The notes below the pieces were generated by a model. That model had not been told where the DNA came from. It worked only from the letters and a program-made list of their open reading frames with translations, and did not search any database. DNA of 64,000 nucleotides from Colwellia psychrerythraea 34H. GTDB lineage: Bacteria; Pseudomonadota; Gammaproteobacteria; Enterobacterales; Alteromonadaceae. Position numbers and translations under genes: made by a program. Every line of letters begins with the position of its first letter. The first letter of the stretch is position 1. The stretch lies in assembly GCF_000012325.1 (NCBI RefSeq), contig NC_003910.7:558001-622000 (forward strand), in the 5' to 3' direction. Positions 39,300 to 47,759 of this stretch are shown here, one piece after another.

Positions 39300-41240
39300 G
39301 TGTCTTTAATTCAGTCTGTTTTGAGTTTGCCGCGTGCTTATAAACGTGCCATCTCGTTGTTGATAGATTCTATCTTTTTATTTTGTGCTTTTTGGTTAGC
39401 ATTATTTATGCGCCTTGATAGCTTCTCCCCACTATTCGACCAAGGTTACTGGCTAGTGTTTTCCTGCTCTTTACCGCTAAGTTTATTAGTTTTTGTAAAG
39501 CTGGGCCTTTATCGTGCTGTATTACGTTATATGAATATGCAAGCGGTTTGGGCTATAGCATTGGGCAGTATTTTTTCTGCCATGTTCGTTATTGGGTTTT
39601 CTTTTTTGTATACCGCAGGCATTCCTCGAACTGTTCCTTTTATTTTCATTAGCTTATGTTTGATATTGATTGGCGGCTCAAGAGTTTCAGTAAGAGCGGT
39701 AATTAGTCATCAACGCTGGCATAAAAAAGCCTCTGTATTGATATATGGCGCAGGTTCTTCAGGCCGTCAATTAGCGACGGCTTTATCACAAGGTCCTGAA
39801 TATCATGCGGTGGCTTTTATTGATGATTATAAAGCGCTTCAAGGACAGATTATTCAAGGCATTCCTGTTTATTCTCCAGAAGAAATTTCCCACGTAGTTG
39901 AAAGAAAAACCGTTCAAAAAATATTATTAGCTATACCAAGCGCCTCAAGAGCAAGGAGGAAACAAGTGTTGGCTAAAATTGATTGTTTAGGTATTCAGGT
40001 ATTAACCATTCCAGGTATGGCTGATATTGTTGAAGGCAAGGCTAAACTTGAAGAGTTTAAAGATGTTGGTGTTGAAGATTTATTAGGGCGTGATTCTGTA
40101 GAGCCAAAACCAGAATTGATGAATGCCGATATAGCCGATAAAGTAGTTATGGTTACTGGGGCCGGTGGCTCTATTGGCTCTGAATTATGCCGTCAGATAA
40201 TTCGATTAAAACCTACTAAGCTTGTGTTGTTTGAGTTATCAGAATTCGGCTTGTATACCATTGATAAAGAACTTAATGAATATAAGCAGCAACATGATTT
40301 AGCTGTTGAAGTATTGCCACTTTTGGGGTCAGTACAAAGGGTTAATCGCATTGAAACAGTAATGAAAAGTTTTGCCGTACAAACGGTTTACCATGCAGCA
40401 GCATACAAGCATGTGCCATTGGTTGAGCATAATGTTGTTGAAGGAGTTAGAAACAATGTTTTTGGTACTTATTACGCAGCGCGTGCTGCGATAAATGCCA
40501 ATGTTGAGACCTTTGTTTTAATCTCCACCGATAAAGCTGTTAGACCTACTAATATCATGGGTACCACTAAGCGTATGGCTGAGTTAGTACTACAGGCGTT
40601 AGCTAAAACACAACATTCTACGCGCTTTTGTATGGTGCGTTTTGGGAATGTATTGGGTTCCTCTGGTTCAGTAGTACCGCTGTTTAGAAAACAAATTAAA
40701 AATGGTGGTCCGGTAACGCTAACTCACCCTGACATCACTCGTTATTTCATGACTATTCCTGAAGCTTCGCAACTAGTTATTCAGGCTGGCGCTATGGGTA
40801 AAGGTGGCGATGTCTTTGTGCTTGATATGGGGGATGCGGTAAAAATATATGACTTAGCCAGTAACATTATTCACTTAAGTGGTTTCTCCGTTAAAAGCGC
40901 TGAATTACCTGATGGAGATATAGAGATTAAATGTACGGGTTTGAGACCAGGCGAGAAACTCTATGAGGAACTTCTTATAGGTGATAACGTTTCAGGGACT
41001 TCACATGAGCGTATTATGACTGCACAAGAAGTGATGCTTGATTGGGATGAGTTAGAGGCATTGATATCGAGGCTTGACGATGCTTGTCATGCGTTTGATC
41101 ATGAATTAATTCGTGAAATCTTACTCAAGGCGCCAACAGGTTTTAATCCTACGGATGGAATTTGTGATTTAGTCTGGCAGCAGAAAAGTACTTTACAGCA
41201 ATATACGGCTGATATTATTGAACTGAAGGTTGCCACTTAG
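39300..41240 (+). CDS. wbpM: WbpM-type membrane UDP-GlcNAc 4,6-dehydratase
   Basis: A 646-residue protein starting with GTG after AAGGAACCCTAA. Four N-terminal membrane helices (about 15-130) are followed by a CoA-binding-like Rossmann domain (YGAGSSGRQLATAL). The catalytic SDR domain has VTGAGGSIGSELCRQI (about 285) and the STDKAVRPTNIMGTTKR block that replaces the usual Tyr-x3-Lys. It converts UDP-GlcNAc to UDP-4-keto-6-deoxy-GlcNAc, the substrate of the WbpV-like reductase at 34116-35081, giving UDP-QuiNAc. It is the last gene of the locus. Confidence 0.92.
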   Translation: MSLIQSVLSLPRAYKRAISLLIDSIFLFCAFWLALFMRLDSFSPLFDQGYWLVFSCSLPLSLLVFVKLGLYRAVLRYMNMQAVWAIALGSIFSAMFVIGFSFLYTAGIPRTVPFIFISLCLILIGGSRVSVRAVISHQRWHKKASVLIYGAGSSGRQLATALSQGPEYHAVAFIDDYKALQGQIIQGIPVYSPEEISHVVERKTVQKILLAIPSASRARRKQVLAKIDCLGIQVLTIPGMADIVEGKAKLEEFKDVGVEDLLGRDSVEPKPELMNADIADKVVMVTGAGGSIGSELCRQIIRLKPTKLVLFELSEFGLYTIDKELNEYKQQHDLAVEVLPLLGSVQRVNRIETVMKSFAVQTVYHAAAYKHVPLVEHNVVEGVRNNVFGTYYAARAAINANVETFVLISTDKAVRPTNIMGTTKRMAELVLQALAKTQHSTRFCMVRFGNVLGSSGSVVPLFRKQIKNGGPVTLTHPDITRYFMTIPEASQLVIQAGAMGKGGDVFVLDMGDAVKIYDLASNIIHLSGFSVKSAELPDGDIEIKCTGLRPGEKLYEELLIGDNVSGTSHERIMTAQEVMLDWDELEALISRLDDACHAFDHELIREILLKAPTGFNPTDGICDLVWQQKSTLQQYTADIIELKVAT

Positions 41241-41263
41241 CTTGAATCTAGGATAAAGTTAAT

Positions 41264-41410
41264 GGATTCCCGCCAAGAAAACGCGGGAATGACGTTGGTT
41301 GAGTAGTGCCAAACTGGTTGGCCTGAGTGATAACCGGAATGACGTGAATTAGTTGTGTAATTTATGCGTATCCATCGTCATTCCCGTGGTGTATCAATCG
41401 GGAATTCAAT
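41264..41410. repeat. Dispersed GTCATTCCCG palindromic repeats
   Basis: GATTCCCGC...GCGGGAATGACG (41265-41293), CCGGAATGACG (41335-41344) and CGTCATTCCCGTGG (41377-41390) fill the gap between the convergent dehydratase gene and the minus-strand envelope operon. The first pair forms an 8-bp hairpin and might serve as a weak terminator, but no T-run follows. Confidence 0.75.
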
Positions 41411-41412
41411 CC

Positions 41413-41895
41413 CTAAAATTGTTTGTCAATTCTTACATTACCGTTGGCAAGATAAACCATTCTTACCGCATCTTGGTGATGAAAGACCATTTGTGAATCA
41501 TAATCTTGAATCACCATATATTGCTGGCATTGTTGTTCAGCGCAGTCAACTTCTATCATTAACTCGACAAGATGAATAACGACTGTTTTATCTTGGCTAC
41601 GATTATTGGCCATTTTACCACCAATAACAGCACCCAATACAGTCGCTATATCTCGGCCGCTACCACCACCAAATTGATTACCAATGGCGCCACCTATGAG
41701 TGCGCCACCAAAGGTTTTCCAACCGCTATTTTTATCTTGAATCAATTCTTCTTGGCTAACGTTTCTGGCAGAAATTACTGTGCCAAAGAGTACCTGTTCA
41801 ACAGGTACTGCTTTGTTTCTATCATAGTCTGCATTAGCTAAATTACTAAAGAAGAATGTGAATAGGGTTAAACTTGTTAATAATAACGATTTCAT
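41413..41895 (-). CDS. Glycine-zipper envelope protein (SlyB-like)
   Basis: A 160-residue protein with a signal peptide (cleavage after about NLANA, residue 22). A glycine-zipper segment follows at 62-94 (FGGALIGGAIGNQFGGG...AVIGGKMA), as in SlyB/OmpA-like 2TM proteins of the outer membrane. The C-terminal part (about 105-160) has two cysteines (VDCAEQQCQQY) that may form a disulfide. It is the last gene of a minus-strand row of four envelope genes. Role probably envelope integrity; not more specific. Confidence 0.75.
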   Translation of the reverse strand: MKSLLLTSLTLFTFFFSNLANADYDRNKAVPVEQVLFGTVISARNVSQEELIQDKNSGWKTFGGALIGGAIGNQFGGGSGRDIATVLGAVIGGKMANNRSQDKTVVIHLVELMIEVDCAEQQCQQYMVIQDYDSQMVFHHQDAVRMVYLANGNVRIDKQF

Positions 41896-41964
41896 ACTTT
41901 TCCTTATTTAAATTCTTTCTAACTAATGATTTCATCAGTGTTCCTAACGAGTATCAGCTATCAG

Positions 41965-42567
41965 CTACCAGCTAACAAATTCTTTACCTTTGGTTTTACG
42001 GATTTCAGTTTCATCAGCCCATTCAACTAAGCCACTTTCTAAATCCATTAAACGAAGGGTAAATTTGTAATAAACATCTGACTGATCTTTATTAGACTTA
42101 ACTATGCTAGCTAAGTTGCCATACAGCATATATTGCGCACCAACTTGCTTACCAAATTGCATCGCTTTGTTTGGATCAACCATACCGCTGCTTTGTTGGT
42201 AATCAAGCTGTTTACGTGCAGCTGCTACTCGGCCCATATCAACAAATCTAAATTTACCAGAACGAAGTAATTTGGTTGAAATAGAGTCAGTAATTGATTC
42301 GGTATCAATGTGTTCACTGGTTTTATTTTTAATACTTTCAACAAACATAATAGGGCGAGTGTTTGCTGTTAGTGTACCTACGACAGGAGATACTAGTAAT
42401 GAGTCAGTCATATCACCAGCTACTTTTTGTAGGTCAGTAGAGCCAAAACTAATGTCGGTTGTTTCAACTTCTGTTGCGTCTCCATAACGTACAACGGATT
42501 TGTTGGTACAACCGGCAACAAGAGTAAGTGTTAATGCAACACTGGTAATCATAATAAGTTTTTTCAT
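41965..42567 (-). CDS. lpoB: LpoB-type penicillin-binding-protein activator lipoprotein
   Basis: A 200-residue protein with a lipoprotein signal ending LTLVAGC (Cys20). The LpoB domain has RPIMFVESIKNKTSEHIDT, LLRSGKFRFVDMGRV and GAQYMLYGNLASIV. LpoB is an outer-membrane lipoprotein that activates PBP1B through the peptidoglycan layer. The YcfL and COG3014-type neighbours upstream match the arrangement around lpoB in other gammaproteobacteria. Confidence 0.92.
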   Translation of the reverse strand: MKKLIMITSVALTLTLVAGCTNKSVVRYGDATEVETTDISFGSTDLQKVAGDMTDSLLVSPVVGTLTANTRPIMFVESIKNKTSEHIDTESITDSISTKLLRSGKFRFVDMGRVAAARKQLDYQQSSGMVDPNKAMQFGKQVGAQYMLYGNLASIVKSNKDQSDVYYKFTLRLMDLESGLVEWADETEIRKTKGKEFVSW

Positions 42568-42621
42568 TTGGTTTTCCCTTTGCTTGGTAATGTTAATTTG
42601 TAGTACTAAATCTTTTATATC

Positions 42622-42697
42622 GTCATTCCCGCAGTATCGGAGCGGGAACCCATTGAGTTTAAAGCTGGATACCCGATTAAAACACCTCGGGTATGAC
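42622..42697. repeat. Dispersed GTCATTCCCG palindromic repeat
   Basis: Bounded by GTCATTCCCG and the inverted CGGGTATGAC, with an inner TCGGAGCGGGAACCC. It sits between ycfL and lpoB inside the probable operon, so it would be transcribed as a hairpin. Confidence 0.75.
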
Positions 42698-42734
42698 GTA
42701 ATATTCTTTGTTGAGTTTGTTACTTATTTATTCG

Positions 42735-43208
42735 CTAAAATTTAAAGAATTTTTCCGGTACATCTCGTACATAGAGGCTAAACGATGCAACTTGATTCGT
42801 TGGTGCTAACCCAGGTACTGTCTCGGTTTGCATACCATGTAAATCAAGTGGTTTCCAAGGGGCTTTACCGGCTTCAATCACAAAACCATCTTTATCAAAC
42901 CAAGTAAATTGATATTGCAGTTTGAGTGTTTTTTCATAGGTACTAGTGAGTGATAAATTAATTTCAAGCAGCTCATTATTTGTTCGAGATCTGATGTCAC
43001 TTATATGAAGCTTCTTGCCTAACTCTGGGTTATGCACCTGTAAATGCTTACTGAATTTTTGCCCTGGGGCTATTTGATCACTGCCCATACCAGAGGTAAC
43101 AGGCGGAACATTTTTACAACCACTGATCAGTAACGTCGCCGTCAACGCTGCGATTAACAGTGCGGAACGTCTTGTTGTAGTCGATGTCATCATTTTAACT
43201 TTTTTCAT
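42735..43208 (-). CDS. ycfL: YcfL-family lipoprotein
   Basis: A 157-residue protein with signal peptide and lipobox LLISGC (Cys31). The body is a DUF1425/YcfL-type beta domain: LQYQFTWFDKDGFVIEAGKAPWKPLDLHG followed by FSLYVRDVPEKF. The gene is regularly found beside lpoB. Exact function unknown; the linkage suggests a part in LpoB-related wall synthesis. A later start at Met6 or Met7 is possible. Confidence 0.85.
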   Translation of the reverse strand: MKKVKMMTSTTTRRSALLIAALTATLLISGCKNVPPVTSGMGSDQIAPGQKFSKHLQVHNPELGKKLHISDIRSRTNNELLEINLSLTSTYEKTLKLQYQFTWFDKDGFVIEAGKAPWKPLDLHGMQTETVPGLAPTNQVASFSLYVRDVPEKFFKF

Positions 43209-43283
43209 TGTTTAGTACTCCATGTTTAACAGGGCGCTATGCTTAACTAATATTTTAGGTGATACTTCACTGTGTACTTTAAT

Positions 43284-44735
43284 TTAAAGATTGATACTTT
43301 GATAATTAGTATAACTTCCGATTGAGGTTAATTTTACTAAGGTTTGTCTGTCTTCGTTAATTTCAACCGTGATGGTGCGACTGCTGCCGTTAATGTTCAA
43401 TTCTACTTCTTGTTGGCCAGGCGCCAAGTCTAATCGAAGTATATGAATACTATCGGGTAGTGTACTCCAACTGCGAGTATCTGCTTTTTCAGACGCTATA
43501 TTGTAAAGTCCGGCTAAAATGTTACCGACATCACCACCTTTGCGGCTCATTTGTTGTCTCAGTTCTTCTTTAGCAACAAGACGCACAACTTGTCTGGTGA
43601 CAATCGCTGGCATCTCATCTTGTAATTGCTTAGCGGCAAGAGATTGTAAGCGGACAATCTCTTGAGACTGATAGGTATTGCCTTGATAATTTAATGAGAG
43701 TCCAGAGTATTGGCGTAAGCGATTTTGGTAACTAGGTAAAGCTAAACTGTAAAAGCGCATATCGTTATGGCTAGTGAAAATGGGTAGGTGGATGGATACT
43801 TCCTGTTTACTCGGGATGATACCTTGTTCAACAAGCACAACAAGTTGGCCACTTTTAGTTAAACTTTTTCGGTTATCAACGGTTTGGTGATTACCTCGGG
43901 TAATATCGCTAGAAAAACGGTTACCGAATAATTGAATGTCATTAGTCATGCCAAGCTTAGTAGCCAAGCGCCAGACATCTTTTTGCACGGTTACGTTGTG
44001 AGGGTAAATTTCTAATGCTTTTTTATAGTCTATATAAGCATCATTGGCTTGTCCTGCGGCTTCGTAAAGTACGCCAGATAAGTAAAAGGTGTAGGCATTT
44101 TGAAAACCATTTTTTACCTTGCCAATGGCGGTACTCATTGATGGATATTTACTTGCTAAGCTTTCAGAACTCACGCCTTTTTTTGACATTTCTTCTTGGC
44201 TATCAAAAAGTGCTTGTTGATTGGCTTGTAAGGCTTTTTGCTGAACTAAATTCGCGCGTCGTATTTCAACTAAAGCACCAGAGAGATCATTTTGGTTTAA
44301 GTAATTAAGTGCTTGGTAACAATGCAGCATACTTTGTTCATAGTAGTGAATGTCGTATCGAGTTGCGTTGTCGTTACTAACAACGGCTTGAATGTTTTCT
44401 ATACCACGGCTTAGTTGAATTTTAGCTGCTTGTTCCGCTTGCTGAACCTGTCGATATACTAGGGCAAAGTCTTGCTGACTTTGTGTGTGATTATTGGCGA
44501 GAAACTCTAAACGGGCTTTTTCTAATAAACTTAAACCATAACTGCCATTGCTTTCACTGCGCTCTGGTAACAATGATACTGCTTGTTCGAAGTTACCTTG
44601 CTGTTGAGCATTTTTTGCCCCTTGCATCTGTTTATTATAGTTACTAAATAAATCACTAAATGAAGTGCCTGCACAAGCACTTAGTGCGAGTGAAAGTAGT
44701 AGGATTATCGAGATTTTGGAAGGAATATTCAGCAT
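43284..44735 (-). CDS. COG3014-type TPR lipoprotein
   Basis: A 483-residue protein with lipobox LALSAC (Cys21). Helical TPR-like repeats (about 35-260, including AYIDYKKALEIYPHN) precede a C-terminal domain that ends in beta-rich sequence (LDLAPGQQEVELNINGSSRTITVEI). This layout matches the uncharacterised COG3014 family encoded upstream of ycfL-lpoB in many marine gammaproteobacteria. It is the first gene of the minus-strand operon. It is probably an outer-membrane scaffold for the LpoB system (inference). Confidence 0.8.
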   Translation of the reverse strand: MLNIPSKISIILLLSLALSACAGTSFSDLFSNYNKQMQGAKNAQQQGNFEQAVSLLPERSESNGSYGLSLLEKARLEFLANNHTQSQQDFALVYRQVQQAEQAAKIQLSRGIENIQAVVSNDNATRYDIHYYEQSMLHCYQALNYLNQNDLSGALVEIRRANLVQQKALQANQQALFDSQEEMSKKGVSSESLASKYPSMSTAIGKVKNGFQNAYTFYLSGVLYEAAGQANDAYIDYKKALEIYPHNVTVQKDVWRLATKLGMTNDIQLFGNRFSSDITRGNHQTVDNRKSLTKSGQLVVLVEQGIIPSKQEVSIHLPIFTSHNDMRFYSLALPSYQNRLRQYSGLSLNYQGNTYQSQEIVRLQSLAAKQLQDEMPAIVTRQVVRLVAKEELRQQMSRKGGDVGNILAGLYNIASEKADTRSWSTLPDSIHILRLDLAPGQQEVELNINGSSRTITVEINEDRQTLVKLTSIGSYTNYQSINL

Positions 44736-44898
44736 ATTAGTAGCTTATCTTGTTAACAGTATATAGCAAGAAGATAGCTGTATAAAAAGTGTAAGTTTAT
44801 GCAACATTATGAAACACATGAAGAGTGATCTAGAATAAATGGGTATAAATTAAAACACTGTACCCTTAGGTTAAATATGCATTAAATAAGGATGAATG

Positions 44899-45234
44899 AT
44901 GATAGATAAAAGAGTATGGCTCTTTATGACGATGAGTCTGTTTATAGGTACAAGCCAAGTACAAGCTAAAGATGTCATTGTTGAAATATATAAAAAGCAG
45001 TTTATTCCCAGCGAAGTAACCATTGAAGCTGGCGATAGAGTGATTTGGAAAAACATTGAAAAACGTCAATACCACAATGTTTGGTTTAAAGGCTCTGGTG
45101 AAGAAGAGCCAGATTACTTTTTTCCTGATGAAAGCTATCAGCGACAATTTGATCAGTTAGGTACATTTGCCTATGAATGTGGCCCTCATCCTAAGATGAA
45201 AGGTAAGGTTATCGTTAAAAAATCTCAGCAATAA
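44899..45234 (+). CDS. Periplasmic cupredoxin (plastocyanin-like)
   Basis: A 111-residue protein with a signal peptide ending SQVQA, then a single cupredoxin domain. The type-1 copper ligands are visible: His in KRQYHNVWF, and Cys, His and Met in YECGPHPKMKGKV. It is a small blue-copper electron carrier. The gene lies just before norCB and could donate electrons to nitric oxide reductase, but it has its own terminator. ATG at 44899 is preferred because AAGGA lies 6 nt upstream; ATG at 44896 is the alternative. Confidence 0.88.
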   Translation: MIDKRVWLFMTMSLFIGTSQVQAKDVIVEIYKKQFIPSEVTIEAGDRVIWKNIEKRQYHNVWFKGSGEEEPDYFFPDESYQRQFDQLGTFAYECGPHPKMKGKVIVKKSQQ

Positions 45235-45269
45235 CCTTAAAAATGTTGTTGATATAAAGTGGACTATTT

Positions 45270-45312
45270 AACAGCTATAACCTTAATTTAACTGAGGTTA
45301 TAGCTGTTTTTT
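45270..45312 (+). terminator. Rho-independent terminator after the cupredoxin gene
   Basis: A perfect 14-bp stem (AACAGCTATAACCT / AGGTTATAGCTGTT) with an 11-nt loop and a T-run. It separates the cupredoxin transcript from norCB. Confidence 0.93.
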
Positions 45313-45404
45313 GTTGAGAAATAAGGTGATAAAAAAGCAAATTTTTTGATATAGCGCAAAATTACTCCTAATTATGTAACTATTTATTACAACCCCTCGA
45401 AAAC

Positions 45405-45446
45405 TTGATTTCCATCAAGTTGCTTACTAAGCTTCCTCGCTATCAT
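45405..45446 (+). promoter_or_regulatory. norCB promoter with FNR/DNR-type box
   Basis: TTGATTTCCATCAA (45405-45418) is a perfect FNR-family palindrome (TTGAT-N4-ATCAA). A -10 match TATCAT lies at 45441-45446. With a start near 45453 the box is centred at -41.5, the class II activator position for FNR or NO-sensing DNR/NNR proteins. This predicts induction under low oxygen or nitric oxide. Confidence 0.88.
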
Positions 45447-45496
45447 CTACTTGCTTTATAAAACTTACGCATGAACTATTTCATTAAGGAAACACC

Positions 45497-45943
45497 ATGT
45501 CAGAGAGCTTTACTAAAGGCATGGCAAGGAATATTTATTACGGTGGAAGTATATTCTTCTTCTTAATATTCTTAGCTTTGACTTTTCACACAGTAAAAGA
45601 GATGCCCAAACGGGATAATCGAGAAAATATTACCGAAGCGGTTGAACGCGGTAAACACTTATGGGAAAAAAACAACTGTATTGGTTGTCATACACTTATT
45701 GGTGAAGGCGCATATTTTGCTCCAGAACTAATGAACGTATATGACCGTCGCGGCGGTGGTAATGAAGTAGCTTTTAAAGCTTTCTTAAATGGTTGGATGA
45801 ATGCTCAGCCATTAAACATTCCAGGTCGTCGTCAAATGCCTAACTTCCACTTAAATGACCAAGAAATTGATGATTTAGCTGAGTTCCTTATATGGACATC
45901 AAAGCTAGACGCCAATAACTGGCCACCAAACATTGAGGGGTAG
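45497..45943 (+). CDS. norC: Nitric oxide reductase cytochrome c subunit
   Basis: A 148-residue protein with one N-terminal membrane anchor (about 13-32) and a periplasmic c-type haem domain. Haem is bound by CIGCH (61-65), and a Met ligand lies in GRRQMPNF. This is the size and layout of NorC. It passes electrons to NorB. RBS AAGGAAACACC; the stop is 3 nt before the norB start. Confidence 0.95.
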   Translation: MSESFTKGMARNIYYGGSIFFFLIFLALTFHTVKEMPKRDNRENITEAVERGKHLWEKNNCIGCHTLIGEGAYFAPELMNVYDRRGGGNEVAFKAFLNGWMNAQPLNIPGRRQMPNFHLNDQEIDDLAEFLIWTSKLDANNWPPNIEG

Positions 45944-47338
<1,395 letters not shown>

Positions 47339-47363
47339 TGTAAATATGTCTTGTTGACTGACA

Positions 47364-47395
47364 AAAAGCCGTGACACTGTCGCGGCTTTTTTTTT
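47364..47395 (+). terminator. Rho-independent terminator of norCB
   Basis: A 12-bp stem (AAAAGCCGTGAC / GTCGCGGCTTTT, one wobble) with a 3-nt loop and a long T-run, 25 nt after the norB stop. Confidence 0.93.
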
Positions 47396-47404
47396 GCATT
47401 TATA

Positions 47405-47567
47405 TTATACCAATCCCATTAAATTATTGCCCACTTGTGCTGGTTAAAATACTCCAAGGCGGCGTTGCTCTCAATCCCAATAGCCAGCTATTGCTCAATC
47501 GAGCGCCTTGCCCTGATTTATTTTTCCTATGCACAACAAGATCACAAACTTAATGGAATTGGTATTA
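47405..47567. mobile_element. MITE-like palindromic element
   Basis: About 160 bp bounded by near-perfect terminal inverted repeats: ATACCAATCCCATTAA (47407-47422) and TTAATGGAATTGGTAT (47550-47565), with TAT at both outer edges. The interior (AAGGCGGCGTTGCTC..., GAGCGCCTTG) is itself partly palindromic. No transposase is encoded. Size and ends suggest a non-autonomous miniature element; activity is not shown. Confidence 0.7.
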
Positions 47568-47759
47568 TTCATCCTATTTTATCTTCACTTTACCGAAAAT
47601 CGTTTTATCCTATCTTTAGTAGCTGTTACTTTGCGTCACCCTATAATTAACTAATGTTAATTTCAGCCAACTTAATCTGATGAGGATTTCATTATCTCTG
47701 CTTCAACCGCTCAAATATTCCAACATAGGCAGAAAGGCTTAAGCTTTCTCGTCCCTTTT

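Noticed and set aside
42272..42745. Plus-strand frames opposite lpoB and ycfL
   Set aside because: They are shadows of well-supported minus-strand lipoprotein genes.
44871..45147. Minus-strand frames antisense to the cupredoxin gene
   Set aside because: The plus-strand frame has a signal peptide and all copper ligands. The antisense frames have no recognisable features.
47371..47650. Two short plus-strand frames after norB
   Set aside because: They cover the MITE-like palindromic element and the norB terminator, and the encoded sequences have no protein-like features.
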